NCBI GenBank assembly: GCA_964650315.1
Contig: CAZYQE010000005.1
Location: 1 to 64,000, forward strand
Length of the DNA stretch: 64,000 nucleotides
Reading direction: 5' to 3'
Source: CAJMSU01 sp964650315
GTDB lineage: Bacteria; Bacillota_I; Bacilli_A; RF39; UBA660
Made by a program: the position numbers and the translations under genes. How positions within the stretch are numbered: the first letter of the stretch is position 1; every line of letters starts with the position of its first letter. Below are positions 16,582-25,457 of this stretch, piece by piece. The notes below the pieces were generated by a model that worked only from the letters and a program-made list of their open reading frames with translations, had not been told where the DNA came from and did not search any database.

Positions 16582-16588
16582 TAAATTA

Positions 16589-16617
16589 AATATAGCATAT
16601 AAATGTATACTATACAA
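16589..16617 (-). promoter_or_regulatory. Promoter of the candidate antisense RNA
   Basis: Minus strand: -35 TTGTAT (16617-16612), 17 bp, -10 TATATT (16594-16589), then seven bases to the GG at 16581. Opposite it, the peptide promoter has an AATAAT -10 at 16360-16365 but no good -35, suggesting the antisense RNA promoter is the stronger one. Confidence 0.5.
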
Positions 16618-16628
16618 CTACTTTTTTA

Positions 16629-18371
16629 TTAATCTCTTACTTTAATATGAGCTTCTCTTAATTGCATTTCAGTTACTTCTGAAGGTGAATCCATCATTGC
16701 ATCACTTCCAGCAGCACTCATTGGGAATGCAATTGTTTCTCTAATAGATTTTTCATCTAATAATAACATTAACATTCTATCAATTCCAGGAGCCATACCT
16801 GCATGAGGAGGTGCCCCATATTTAAATGCTTCATATAAAGCTTTAAATCTATTCTTTAATTCTTCTTCAGAATATCCTGCAATTTCAAAAGCTTTCTTCA
16901 TTATATCTAAATCATGATTACGAACAGCTCCACTAGCCATTTCTAAACCATTACATACAAAGTCAAATTGATATGCAAGTACTTCTTCTGGCTTTTTACT
17001 AGTTAAAGCATCCATTCCACCTTGCGGCATACTAAATGGATTATGTGTAAAGATATATTGATCTTCTTCTTCACTCCACTCATACATAGGAAAATCTTTA
17101 ACTATACAGAATTTAAATTCATCATCATTAATTAATTCTAATTTACGACCTAATTCATCTCTAATAAGTCCTGCATTTTTAGCAGCATTCTTTCTATCTG
17201 CGATAAAGAAGATAACACTACCTGGTTTTAAGTTACCAACTTCTATTAAATCTTCTCTTTCATCTTCAGATAAGAATTTATCAATTGGACCAGCGAAACT
17301 CATATCATCCATTACTTTAAAATATCCAATACCTGGCATACCAATTGTTTTAGCATAATCAACTAATTCATTAAACCAAGAGTTTGATTTAGATGCGATA
17401 TCATCTACAACTATACCCTTAACAGTAACTCCTCTAAATGGTCTAAAACTAGTTTCTTCAAATACATCTGTTAAATCAATTAATTCAAGTGGATTTCTTA
17501 AATCTGGTTTATCTGTACCAAAACGATCCATTGCTTCTTTATAACTTAATCTAGGAAATGGTGTATCTGTAATTTTCTTATCACTGAATTTTTTAAATGT
17601 ATCATAAAATACTTTTTCACCAATTCTTAAAACATCATCTTCTTCTGCAAAAGACATTTCAAAATCTAATTGATAAAACTCTCCATAAATTCTATCACTT
17701 CTAGCATCTTCATCTCTAAAACATGGTGCAATTTGGAAATACTTATCAAATCCACCACACATTAACAATTGTTTAAATTGTTGTGGTGCTTGTGGAAGTG
17801 CATAGAATTTTCCTTTAAATTTACGAGATGGAACTATAAAGTCTCTGGCTCCTTCTGGAGATGAAGCAGTAAGTATTGGTGTAGTTATTTCTAAGAAATC
17901 TTCACCCTTCATTATTTCTCTCATATAATCTATTACTTTAGTTCTAAAAATAATAGTATCTTTAACTTTTGGATTACGAAGATCTAAATATCTATATTTT
18001 AATCTAGTTTCTTCTCCACTATCACGAGAAGTCATTACTTCAAATGGTAATACATTAGAAGCTTTACCTAATACTTCAAGACTTTCTACTAATAATTCAA
18101 TAGTACCAGTAGATATTCTTTCGTTATAATCATCTTCTCCTCTTTTTCTAATTTTACCTGATAAAGTAATACTAGATTCACGAGTAATACCATCAAAAAC
18201 ACTATCATCATTACTAACTACTTGAATTACTCCTGTATTATCTCTAATATCTACAAAAATAACTCCACCATGATCTCTTATATTTTCAACAAATCCCGCA
18301 ACTTTTACTTCTTTATCTATATCTGCTTCAGTTAGTTCTCCACAATATTTTGTTCTATATTTATTTTCCAT
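16629..18371 (-). CDS. aspS: Aspartyl-tRNA synthetase (probably non-discriminating)
   Basis: This 580-residue class II synthetase has an OB-fold anticodon-binding domain (residues 1-110, GFVENIRDHGGVIFVDIRD), motif 2 FRDEDARSDR, a bacterial GAD insertion (about 280-410) and motif 3 GMAPGIDRMLML. It charges tRNA-Asp in the cytoplasm. It is last in gatC-gatA-gatB-aspS, with an 11-base overlap with gatB, under a T-box that appears to read Asn. That arrangement implies it also makes Asp-tRNA-Asn for amidation by GatCAB. Confidence 0.97.
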   Translation of the reverse strand: MENKYRTKYCGELTEADIDKEVKVAGFVENIRDHGGVIFVDIRDNTGVIQVVSNDDSVFDGITRESSITLSGKIRKRGEDDYNERISTGTIELLVESLEVLGKASNVLPFEVMTSRDSGEETRLKYRYLDLRNPKVKDTIIFRTKVIDYMREIMKGEDFLEITTPILTASSPEGARDFIVPSRKFKGKFYALPQAPQQFKQLLMCGGFDKYFQIAPCFRDEDARSDRIYGEFYQLDFEMSFAEEDDVLRIGEKVFYDTFKKFSDKKITDTPFPRLSYKEAMDRFGTDKPDLRNPLELIDLTDVFEETSFRPFRGVTVKGIVVDDIASKSNSWFNELVDYAKTIGMPGIGYFKVMDDMSFAGPIDKFLSEDEREDLIEVGNLKPGSVIFFIADRKNAAKNAGLIRDELGRKLELINDDEFKFCIVKDFPMYEWSEEEDQYIFTHNPFSMPQGGMDALTSKKPEEVLAYQFDFVCNGLEMASGAVRNHDLDIMKKAFEIAGYSEEELKNRFKALYEAFKYGAPPHAGMAPGIDRMLMLLLDEKSIRETIAFPMSAAGSDAMMDSPSEVTEMQLREAHIKVRD

Positions 18372-19794
18372 CGTTTTTTCTCCTTTCTAATTCTTTAGCA
18401 ATTATTTCTTTAGATTTATTTGGATTAGCCTGTCTATTAGATTTTTTCATAGTTTGACCTATAAAGAAGTTAATAGCAGACATATTACCATCTTCTACAT
18501 ATTGTCTAACTACTTCACTATTTTCATCCATAATAGACTTAATTAATTCTAATAACTCTTCTTCATCATTAATTTGATGTAATCCTGCTTTTTTAATTAA
18601 TTCATTTGGATCTTTAGATTCTTCGATTGCTTGATATAAAATTTTCTTACCATGATCTAGAGAAATATCTCCTTTACTTACTAAATTAACTACTCCACTT
18701 AACATATCTGATGTTATAAATAATTCATCAATAGATATTTCTAATTTATTTAATGTAGATAAAATTGATGTAGTCATAAAGTTAACTGTAGTATTAACAT
18801 CACTTTTTTCTATTACTCTTTCAAAGTAATCTGAAACTTTTCTGTCTTTAGATAAAGTAGAAGCATCTTCTTCACTTAATCCTAAATCTATATATTTTTG
18901 ATATCTAGATAATTTTAATTCTGGTAAATTATCTTTTAATTCTTTTAATAATTCATCTGTTACAGGAGTAGATGGTATATTTGGTTCTACAAAGTATTTA
19001 TAATCTACTGCATCTACTTTTTCTCTCATTGAATATGTTTTTCCATCTTCAGCAATTCTTCTAGTTTCTTGAATTACCTTTTCTCCTTTATCTAAAAGTT
19101 CACTTTGTCTTTTAATTTCATATTCAATAGCCGCTCTTACATTATTAAAAGCATTTATATTTTTCATTTCTACTTTAGTACCTAACTCAGTATCAGTATC
19201 TTTCATTAAAGAAATATTTACATCACATCTCATTTGTCCATAATTACTTTTAGCTTCACTTACTCCTAGATATAAGAATAAATCTCTTAAATCTTCTAAA
19301 TATCTAACAGCTTCATCAGCACTTTCAATACATGGATCACTAACTATTTCAAGTAGTGGTATTCCACTACGATTATAATCAATTAATGAATAGTTAGGAT
19401 GATGTTCTAAAGATGCAGTATCTTCTTCTAGATGTACATCATGTAAAGTAATTCTTTTAACTTCACCATTTACTAAAACATCTAAATAACCTCCAACACC
19501 TACTGGTTTAGTATTTTGAGTTATTTGATATCCTTTAGGTAAATCAGCATAATAATAATTCTTTCTATCAAATATTATTTCATCTGGTAATTTACAGTTT
19601 AGAGCCATTGATGTATATAAAGCTTTCTTTACTGCTTCTTTATTTGCAACTGGAAGTATTCCAGGTAAACCTAAATCTACAGTACCTACATTTATATTAG
19701 GTATTTTTGTAAATTGATTAGGTGCAGATGAAAAGTTTTTAGACTTAGTTTCAAGTTCACAATGAACTTCTAATCCAATTACTACTTTATACAT
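18361..19794 (-). CDS. gatB: Asp/Glu-tRNA amidotransferase subunit B
   Basis: This 477-residue GatB carries the family start YKVVIGLEVHCELETKSKNF, the RKNYYYADLPKGYQITQ and LEEDTASLEH segments of the kinase-like active site, and NRSGIPLLEIVSDP. A C-terminal YqeY-like helical tail (about 330-477) binds the tRNA. GatB activates the misacylated aspartyl or glutamyl group with ATP before amidation. It overlaps gatA by eight bases and aspS by eleven, consistent with tight coupling. Confidence 0.97.
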   Translation of the reverse strand: MYKVVIGLEVHCELETKSKNFSSAPNQFTKIPNINVGTVDLGLPGILPVANKEAVKKALYTSMALNCKLPDEIIFDRKNYYYADLPKGYQITQNTKPVGVGGYLDVLVNGEVKRITLHDVHLEEDTASLEHHPNYSLIDYNRSGIPLLEIVSDPCIESADEAVRYLEDLRDLFLYLGVSEAKSNYGQMRCDVNISLMKDTDTELGTKVEMKNINAFNNVRAAIEYEIKRQSELLDKGEKVIQETRRIAEDGKTYSMREKVDAVDYKYFVEPNIPSTPVTDELLKELKDNLPELKLSRYQKYIDLGLSEEDASTLSKDRKVSDYFERVIEKSDVNTTVNFMTTSILSTLNKLEISIDELFITSDMLSGVVNLVSKGDISLDHGKKILYQAIEESKDPNELIKKAGLHQINDEEELLELIKSIMDENSEVVRQYVEDGNMSAINFFIGQTMKKSNRQANPNKSKEIIAKELERRKNDGK

Positions 19795-21241
19795 CTATAT
19801 CACCTACCTTAGAATAGATATCTTTATATCCAGTAATACTTTCTATTTTATTAGCCATATTTAAGACTAAATCATCATCTTTAACTCTACCTGTGATATT
19901 TACACCAACTGGCATATCATCACTAAATGTAAATGGTATAGTAATTGATGGGAATCCTCCAAAGTTACCTATAGCTAGATGATTTTCTAAAAGTAAGTAT
20001 TTACTAGATAATTTTTCAGAAGACTCTTTAAAAGTTGGAGCTCCTCCACCACTAGCAGGTAGAATCATACCATCATATTCTTTAAATAATTCATTTATTT
20101 TATCAACTATTAATCTTCTAACTCTACAAGCATTTAAGAATAATTTTTCTTGGTTTTCTTTTTGTAATATATAACTACCTAAAACAAAACGTCTTTTAAT
20201 TAACTCAGAAAAACCTTTAGTTCTAGCATCAAACATAATTTCTTCTACAGAATTACCTTCTCCTCTAGGCCCAAACTGTATACCAGTAAGGTTAGAATTA
20301 TTAGAAGTAGCTTCTGCACAACTAATAGTCATATATGTAGGATATACTGCTTCTAGTAAACTTTTATCAATAGATACTTCTTCTACTATAAAACCTAATT
20401 CTCTACACTTATCAAGTAATTTATAAAAGTCATCTAATACTTTTAAAGTGTTTTTATCTGTGTATTGACTCTTATCACATATTTCTTTTATATAAAATAA
20501 TTTTTTACCTTTAATATCATTATCCAAAGAATCAACTAAATTCTTATCATAATTAATAGTAACCATATCATTTATATCTTTACCTTTAATTATGTCTGTA
20601 ACTATCGCACTATCTTTTACATTACGAGATAAAACTCCTACATGATCAAGACTAGATGCGAAAGCAAATAATCCATAACGAGAAATAAGTCCATAAGTTG
20701 GTTTATAACCAACTACTCCACAAAATGAAGCTGGTTTTCTAATAGAATCTCCTGTATCAGATCCAATGGAAAATGGAACTATACCTAAAGCAACAGCTGC
20801 TGCTGATCCTGCAGATGAACCTCCAGTCATTCGCATCATATCCCAAGGATTTTTAACTACTCCAGTATGAGCAGTAGTACCAGTACCACCCATAGCAAGT
20901 TCATCTAATACTGTTTTACCAACTAATACTCCTCCTGCTTTTCTTAATTTCTTATATATAGTTGCATCATAAACAGGAACATAATCTTTTAAGATATTAG
21001 ATGATGATGTAGTAAGTATTCCATTAGTAGAAAAATTATCTTTTAATGCATAAGGAATTCCTTTAATAAAACTATCACTTCTTCTTTTAATCTTATAATC
21101 ATCCATAATAGTTACAAAAGAATTATAATCGTCTTGAAAATAATTAGCTAATTTCTTAGCATCTTCAAATAACTCTTCACTAGTTACTTCTTCACTATCT
21201 AAAACTTCTCTTAACTCAGTAATACTCTTTCCTCTATACAT
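19787..21241 (-). CDS. gatA: Asp/Glu-tRNA amidotransferase subunit A
   Basis: This 484-residue amidase-signature enzyme releases ammonia from glutamine for the amidotransferase. The Ser-Ser-Lys triad is visible: Lys in GIPYALKDNF (about residue 74), the Gly/Ser-rich MTGGSSAGSAAAVA, and the cis-serine in GSDTGDSIRKPASFCG. The length is typical. It overlaps gatC and gatB at its two ends. Confidence 0.97.
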   Translation of the reverse strand: MYRGKSITELREVLDSEEVTSEELFEDAKKLANYFQDDYNSFVTIMDDYKIKRRSDSFIKGIPYALKDNFSTNGILTTSSSNILKDYVPVYDATIYKKLRKAGGVLVGKTVLDELAMGGTGTTAHTGVVKNPWDMMRMTGGSSAGSAAAVALGIVPFSIGSDTGDSIRKPASFCGVVGYKPTYGLISRYGLFAFASSLDHVGVLSRNVKDSAIVTDIIKGKDINDMVTINYDKNLVDSLDNDIKGKKLFYIKEICDKSQYTDKNTLKVLDDFYKLLDKCRELGFIVEEVSIDKSLLEAVYPTYMTISCAEATSNNSNLTGIQFGPRGEGNSVEEIMFDARTKGFSELIKRRFVLGSYILQKENQEKLFLNACRVRRLIVDKINELFKEYDGMILPASGGGAPTFKESSEKLSSKYLLLENHLAIGNFGGFPSITIPFTFSDDMPVGVNITGRVKDDDLVLNMANKIESITGYKDIYSKVGDIDV

Positions 21242-21531
21242 TATTCCACCACCTTTGGAACTTTAACTTGATCATTAACTTGATACTTAGTATTATCTAA
21301 TACTTCACCTACAGTTAAATAATCTTTAACTTCATCTTCTCTCAAATTAACATCTTCATTTTTATATGGAAAAGTCATTGGTTCTACTTCACTAATATTA
21401 GGAATTTTACCTATTAAATCCATTTGTTTTAATATAACTTCAAACTCTTCTTGTAATGTTTCATATTCACTATCTTCCATATCAAACATTAACTTATTAG
21501 CATAATCTTTTAACTTACTCTTATCTATCAT
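21241..21531 (-). CDS. gatC: Asp/Glu-tRNA amidotransferase subunit C
   Basis: This 96-residue GatC wraps around and stabilises GatA-GatB. It shows the family pattern: an N-terminal helix LKDYANKLMFDMEDSEYETL, then MDLIGKIPNISEVEPMTFP and a C-terminal YQVNDQVKVPKVVE. The ATG at 21531 follows AAGGAGG. The open frame reaches into the T-box leader upstream, but that extension lacks a ribosome site and overlaps the terminator. First gene of the operon. Confidence 0.95.
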   Translation of the reverse strand: MIDKSKLKDYANKLMFDMEDSEYETLQEEFEVILKQMDLIGKIPNISEVEPMTFPYKNEDVNLREDEVKDYLTVGEVLDNTKYQVNDQVKVPKVVE

Positions 21532-21557
21532 ATTATCCTCCTTATAAATAAAAAATA

Positions 21558-21781
21558 CCAGCCTCACCCTATAAAGGGACGAAACTAGTATCCGCGGTAC
21601 CACCCAAATTATTATAATTACTTATAATCACTTTACGATCTTTAACGGGATCACCGACTTAGTCTACTATATTTCTTTAAGTACTCAGAAGTGTTATTCA
21701 AAACTATATTGTACTAAATTCCACCAAACTTTAGCTCTCTATAACAAGGGATAGTTCCTACTTCTCTTCTTCATTGATTTC
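21558..21781 (-). promoter_or_regulatory. T-box riboswitch leader, specifier AAC (Asn), controlling gatCAB-aspS
   Basis: The minus strand shows the T-box GGGTGGTACCGCGG (21605-21592) and, next to it, a terminator stem ATACTAGTTTCGTCCCT with AGGGTGAGGCTGGTAT plus a T-run. Stem I has AGAGAGC and GGTGGAA apical motifs. Its lower stems AGAAG/CTTCT and AACTAT/ATAGTT enclose an internal loop with an AGUA on the 5' side and GAAUAACA on the 3' side. Reading the codon before the conserved A gives AAC at 21695-21693. Uncharged tRNA-Asn would pair there and at the T-box to allow read-through. Confidence 0.9.
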
Positions 21782-21783
21782 TA

Positions 21784-22257
21784 CTATATTTTACTATTTT
21801 TCTTGCGTTTTGTCAATTTCTTACCATCTTTTTCAAAACGAGAAAAGTCATACCATTCTTTCATAAAATCTAGATATTCTTGAACATGACTGTCCACAGA
21901 ACCTTTTTTTAATTTACGAGTTAATAAATCATCCATATTATCAATTACATTTTCTCTTAAAACATCCTCTACTTCTTTTGGAAAAGGTCCAAATTCTTCT
22001 ATAGGTAACATAGAATTTAAATTATCTTTTTTTCTTTTTTTTCTTTGTATTTTAATTCTATCTATTTTATCATATAATTCTTCTAAATCTTCATATTTAT
22101 TAACTTCTTCTTTAATTATTTTAGCATCTTCTTCAGAAAAATTATTTTCTAAAAATAAGTCTGCTCTTACAGCACCATAACTAATTAAAACTAAATACAT
22201 TTGTACCCAATCTAATTTCTTATTAGAAAAGTATTTTATTAAACTTACTTCAACCAT
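21784..22257 (-). CDS. Unknown basic/acidic cytoplasmic protein
   Basis: I do not recognise this 157-residue protein. The first 35 residues, including LDWVQMYLVLISYGAVRADL, are moderately hydrophobic but not a clear membrane segment. The middle is helical and Glu-rich with a very basic patch (IKIQRKKRKKD), and the C-terminus is Lys-rich. MLPIEEFGPFPKEVEDVL around residue 83 may be a structured core. Its last codons contain the promoter of the T-box leader. No neighbour indicates a function. Confidence 0.7.
   Translation of the reverse strand: MVEVSLIKYFSNKKLDWVQMYLVLISYGAVRADLFLENNFSEEDAKIIKEEVNKYEDLEELYDKIDRIKIQRKKRKKDNLNSMLPIEEFGPFPKEVEDVLRENVIDNMDDLLTRKLKKGSVDSHVQEYLDFMKEWYDFSRFEKDGKKLTKRKKNSKI
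21788..21816 (-). promoter_or_regulatory. Promoter of the T-box/gat operon
   Basis: Minus strand: -35 TTGACA (21816-21811), 17 bp, -10 TAAAAT (21793-21788). It lies within the last codons of the preceding 157-residue gene and sets the leader start near 21781. Confidence 0.75.
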
Positions 22258-22304
22258 TTTACCACCCTACTATTCTATATATATTATCAACCTATTATAT
22301 TATT

Positions 22305-23300
22305 CTATTCATTAGGTTTTTTTATCTTTACTTTTTCTCTTTTCTTACTAACTGGAAAATTATTAATATCATAATTATTTACTTTTAGTGCAGTTACTAA
22401 ATAGCTATAAAATTCATCTTTATTATCATTATTAATAATTTCTTTAGATAATTCATATAATCTTAAATCATAATAATTACTATTTTCAAAAAATGATTCT
22501 GCATTATATTCTATATTTTCATAATTATGTATATTATCTTTTTTAGGCATTATTTTATATTCTTTTTTACCTAAATAATCATAGCAAAAATTCTCTAGTG
22601 CAGTCTTTATACATATAGCAAAATTACCAGTATAAGAACTTGGATATCTAGTATTAATCTCTTCTTTAGAATAACCTAACCAATTATTAAAATTCATTGC
22701 AATTACTGAGGGTTTATGACATCTTCTTATTAATTGTTTATTTTCTAAAGAAAATTCTTCTAGTGACTTATATACATCATTAAAATTATTATCATCAACA
22801 TAAATAGTAATTGCATCTTTTCTATGTTGTTTATCTTGTCTATATTTCGCATCCAATACTTTAAATGAAAAATTAGTATTATTTTCTTTAAACTTATCAT
22901 ATAGTTTTGTTGAAAATTCATATAAATCTTCTCTTAATGGAGAAATATATAATCTATGTTTTATATTATTAATATTAAACTCTTTATCATTATTTATACC
23001 ATCTACACGTATCCATTTATTATTTAGTGTTACTACATATGGATGCTTTTTCATATCTTGTTTTAATTTATTTAAATAATCATTTCTTTTTCTTAATTCA
23101 TCTTTTGTTTTAGAATCAATTTCTGTATTAAGTAATTTAAATATAAAACCACCTAATCCATTATCTGCAATATACTTATTAATAGTTTTATTATCTTTGA
23201 AAATTCTTTTTGGATTATTATATAAATCTAAAATTAAATTAAAAACATTTTCATCAAATAAATAATTAGCATCTTCTATATTACTTAAATAATCATTCAT
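22305..23300 (-). CDS. Unknown 331-residue protein, faintly HopA1-like
   Basis: This soluble protein has no signal peptide. The central part (about residues 110-200) reads HRLYISPLREDLYEFSTKL, then FSFKVLD, RKDAITIYVDD and LEEFSLE. That order loosely resembles the HopA1-effector-like domain found in some lanthipeptide-related and secreted proteins. No lanthipeptide synthetase or precursor is nearby, so the similarity may reflect only fold. It lies between the ASCH gene and the 157-residue gene, all on the minus strand. Confidence 0.65.
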   Translation of the reverse strand: MNDYLSNIEDANYLFDENVFNLILDLYNNPKRIFKDNKTINKYIADNGLGGFIFKLLNTEIDSKTKDELRKRNDYLNKLKQDMKKHPYVVTLNNKWIRVDGINNDKEFNINNIKHRLYISPLREDLYEFSTKLYDKFKENNTNFSFKVLDAKYRQDKQHRKDAITIYVDDNNFNDVYKSLEEFSLENKQLIRRCHKPSVIAMNFNNWLGYSKEEINTRYPSSYTGNFAICIKTALENFCYDYLGKKEYKIMPKKDNIHNYENIEYNAESFFENSNYYDLRLYELSKEIINNDNKDEFYSYLVTALKVNNYDINNFPVSKKREKVKIKKPNE

Positions 23301-23345
23301 AATAATCCTCCCCTCAAAAATCGTTATATATTATAACATATATGT

Positions 23346-23726
23346 CTATTTATGTAAATCATAATTCCATAAACCTAGTTTACCTTTAACATAAATAGGT
23401 TCTTTATATTTCTTAATATTAGCTAATTTCCAAGCATATATTCCAATATGATTAGACCCATATATTAGTTTATCTTCTTTTATTAATTTTTTATTAAAAC
23501 CTGCATCTACTAATATACAATCTACTATTTCTGCTTCTCCTATGATTGCTCCACATATATAATTAAGATTATAATTAGTAAATTTATTTGTATTTTTATC
23601 TTTAGATAAACTTGCATGTATTAATATTTTTCCTCTATAATTAGTTTTCCAACTTCTAAATTCAAACTTTTTATAACCTTCTATTATTAAAGAAGCATAA
23701 GGTTGTTTTATAGTTAATACTTTCAT
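23346..23726 (-). CDS. ASCH-domain protein
   Basis: This 126-residue protein is a single ASCH domain, a PUA-like beta-barrel. Diagnostic features are the start MKVLTIKQPYASLIIEGYKK, FEFRSWKTNYRGKILIHAS and the C-terminal YGSNHIGIYAWKL. ASCH proteins bind RNA or modified nucleosides and some are RNases or amidohydrolases of modified bases. The role here is unknown. It diverges from trpS. Confidence 0.85.
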   Translation of the reverse strand: MKVLTIKQPYASLIIEGYKKFEFRSWKTNYRGKILIHASLSKDKNTNKFTNYNLNYICGAIIGEAEIVDCILVDAGFNKKLIKEDKLIYGSNHIGIYAWKLANIKKYKEPIYVKGKLGLWNYDLHK

Positions 23727-23805
23727 ATAATCACCTAATAAAATTATACCATAACTGTTTTAAATATTAGTTATTTATGATAAAATTAATAAAGGAAGTG
23801 ATAAT

Positions 23806-24807
23806 ATGAAGAAAACTATATTAACAGGACTACGTCCTACCGGTAATTTACATTTAGGACATTACTTTGGTGCAGGACAAAATTATTTAAAATTACAAGA
23901 TGATTATGATTTCTATTTAGAGATTGCAGATGTCCAAGGATTAACTGATAATTTTAATGATCCTGAAAAAGTTAGAATTAATACTAAAGAAATAGCAATA
24001 GATTTATTAGCTATTGGAATTGATCCTGAAAAAGTTAATTTATTTGTACAATCTACTATACCAGAAATTGCAGAACTTACAGTATTCTATTCTAATTTAG
24101 TAACAGTATCAAGATTACAAAGAAATCCTACTGTTAAATCAGAAATAGAACAAAAGAAAGAATTATTTGGTAATAAGGGTGAAAGTATAACTTATGGATT
24201 TTTAGGTTATCCTGTTTCTCAAGCTGCAGATATTACATGTTTTGATGGCGAATTAGTTCCAGTTGGAGATGATCAATTACCTCTTTTAGAACAATGCCGT
24301 GAAATAGTTAGAAAATTTAATAATATATATGGTGAAACTTTAAAAGAACCAGAACCAGTACTTAGTAAAACTACAAGAGTTAAAGGATTAGATGGTAGCG
24401 AAAAAATGGGTAAAAGTTTAGGTAACGCTATTTTCTTAGTAGATGATGAAGATACTATTAGAAAAAAAATTATGGGTGCAGTTACTGACCCTAAAAAGAT
24501 TAAAAAAGATGATCCTGCTGATCCTAATGTATGTATGGTTTATTATTATCACAAACTTATTAATAATTCTAATTTAGATACTATATGTAATGAATGTAAA
24601 AAAGGAGAACGTGGTTGTGTAGCTTGTAAAAAAGAACTTATTGAAAAAATGAATGAATTCTTAAAACCAATAAAAGAGCGAAGAAAGAAATATGAAGATA
24701 ATCCAGAACTTGTAGATAAAGTGCTAAGTGATGGAAATAAAAAAGCTAAGGAAAAAGCTGAAGAAACTATTAAAAGAGTTAAGAAAGCAATGAAAATAGA
24801 CTATTAA
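23806..24807 (+). CDS. trpS: Tryptophanyl-tRNA synthetase
   Basis: This 333-residue class I synthetase has the HIGH-type signature GNLHLGHYFGA (about residues 13-23), GFLGYPVSQAADI, VPVGDDQLPLLEQCREI and the KMSKS-type SEKMGKSLGNAI (about residue 200). An insertion with four cysteines (CNECKKGERGCVACKK, about 264-280) could bind zinc. It charges tRNA-Trp. The ATG follows AAGGAAGTGA. No T-box or leader is visible in the short upstream gap. Trp codons in this window are TGG, so the code is standard. Confidence 0.96.
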   Translation: MKKTILTGLRPTGNLHLGHYFGAGQNYLKLQDDYDFYLEIADVQGLTDNFNDPEKVRINTKEIAIDLLAIGIDPEKVNLFVQSTIPEIAELTVFYSNLVTVSRLQRNPTVKSEIEQKKELFGNKGESITYGFLGYPVSQAADITCFDGELVPVGDDQLPLLEQCREIVRKFNNIYGETLKEPEPVLSKTTRVKGLDGSEKMGKSLGNAIFLVDDEDTIRKKIMGAVTDPKKIKKDDPADPNVCMVYYYHKLINNSNLDTICNECKKGERGCVACKKELIEKMNEFLKPIKERRKKYEDNPELVDKVLSDGNKKAKEKAEETIKRVKKAMKIDY

Positions 24808-24823
24808 ATAGTCTATTTTTTTT
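24794..24823. terminator. Bidirectional terminator between trpS and a convergent gene
   Basis: ATAGACTA, loop, TAGTCTAT flanked by A-runs and a run of eight Ts. It ends trpS on the plus strand and may also stop the converging minus-strand gene. Confidence 0.8.
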
Positions 24824-25457
24824 GATAACTTAATCTAACTATACTATATAAATTATTATATTTATAATTGTAATTATTTTTAATATCTTCTATTATTCTT
24901 TTATATTTATTTTCTATCTTTTTATTGTCCTTACCAAATACTTCTTCATATAAATAATTAAACTTGTCATAATACTTATCTCTATATATACTTTCTATTT
25001 CTTTTAATAAATATCTTCTTTTAAAAATTTCCTTTCTTGTTAAAAATATATTTTTATCTGTGCTATCTAATACTTTATAATTAAAATCATAATCTTCAAA
25101 TAAAGACACCTCATCTAATATATCTTCTTCTTCATCTAATAATAAACTACTTTTACATATAATATTACCATCATTATTAAATTCTACCCCTACTACTTTA
25201 TTCATATCACAAAATAAAGTACCATATTTTATATTACTAGTCTTTTTATAACCAATAGTTTGATTTTTTATTTTATTTAAAAACATCTTACTAACTTTTA
25301 TATTACTATTTATAATATTGTTCATATCAATAGAGGATATTTTAAATAATGGTATTTTCTTTATATGTTCTAACCCATCTTTACTATCCCATTCATAAAA
25401 TTCTATTAATCTATCACCATCAATGAAGTTTAATAGTAAATCATATATATAAATCAT
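24813..25457 (-). CDS. DUF3603-like protein
   Basis: This 214-residue protein opens with IYDLLLNFIDGDRLIEFYEWDSKDGLE..., then IPLFKISS, which follows the pattern of the Bacillus DUF3603 family (YDxxxNxFxGxxxxxxxFHEW...VPLLKV). The remainder is helical, ending in a RKEIFKRRYLLKEIESIYRD segment. Function is unknown. Its start overlaps the stop of the upstream small membrane protein by four bases (ATGA), so the pair is coupled. It converges on trpS. Confidence 0.65.
   Translation of the reverse strand: MIYIYDLLLNFIDGDRLIEFYEWDSKDGLEHIKKIPLFKISSIDMNNIINSNIKVSKMFLNKIKNQTIGYKKTSNIKYGTLFCDMNKVVGVEFNNDGNIICKSSLLLDEEEDILDEVSLFEDYDFNYKVLDSTDKNIFLTRKEIFKRRYLLKEIESIYRDKYYDKFNYLYEEVFGKDNKKIENKYKRIIEDIKNNYNYKYNNLYSIVRLSYQKK

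Larger units (their letters stand above)
16370..16583. repeat. Nested inverted and direct repeats framing the candidate toxin-antitoxin module
   Basis: A perfect 12-bp inverted repeat TAGGAATACTTA/TAAGTATTCCTA lies at 16370-16381 and 16572-16583. Inside it is an 11-bp inverted pair with one difference: GGTTAGGTTTC at 16383-16393 against GAAACCTAGCC at 16551-16561. A direct repeat TCAGGGGGGTTA (16407-16418) recurs as TCAGGGGGTTA (16563-16573). The direct repeat lets the minus-strand RNA pair with the plus-strand leader. The inverted repeats would give both RNAs the same 5' end and could close a long-range 5'-3' stem in the peptide mRNA. Confidence 0.8.

Noticed and set aside
16370..16583. A metabolite riboswitch or T-box for aspS
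   Set aside because: No T-box or known aptamer motif is present, the strong terminator on the minus strand points away from aspS towards tig, and aspS already lies under the gat T-box.
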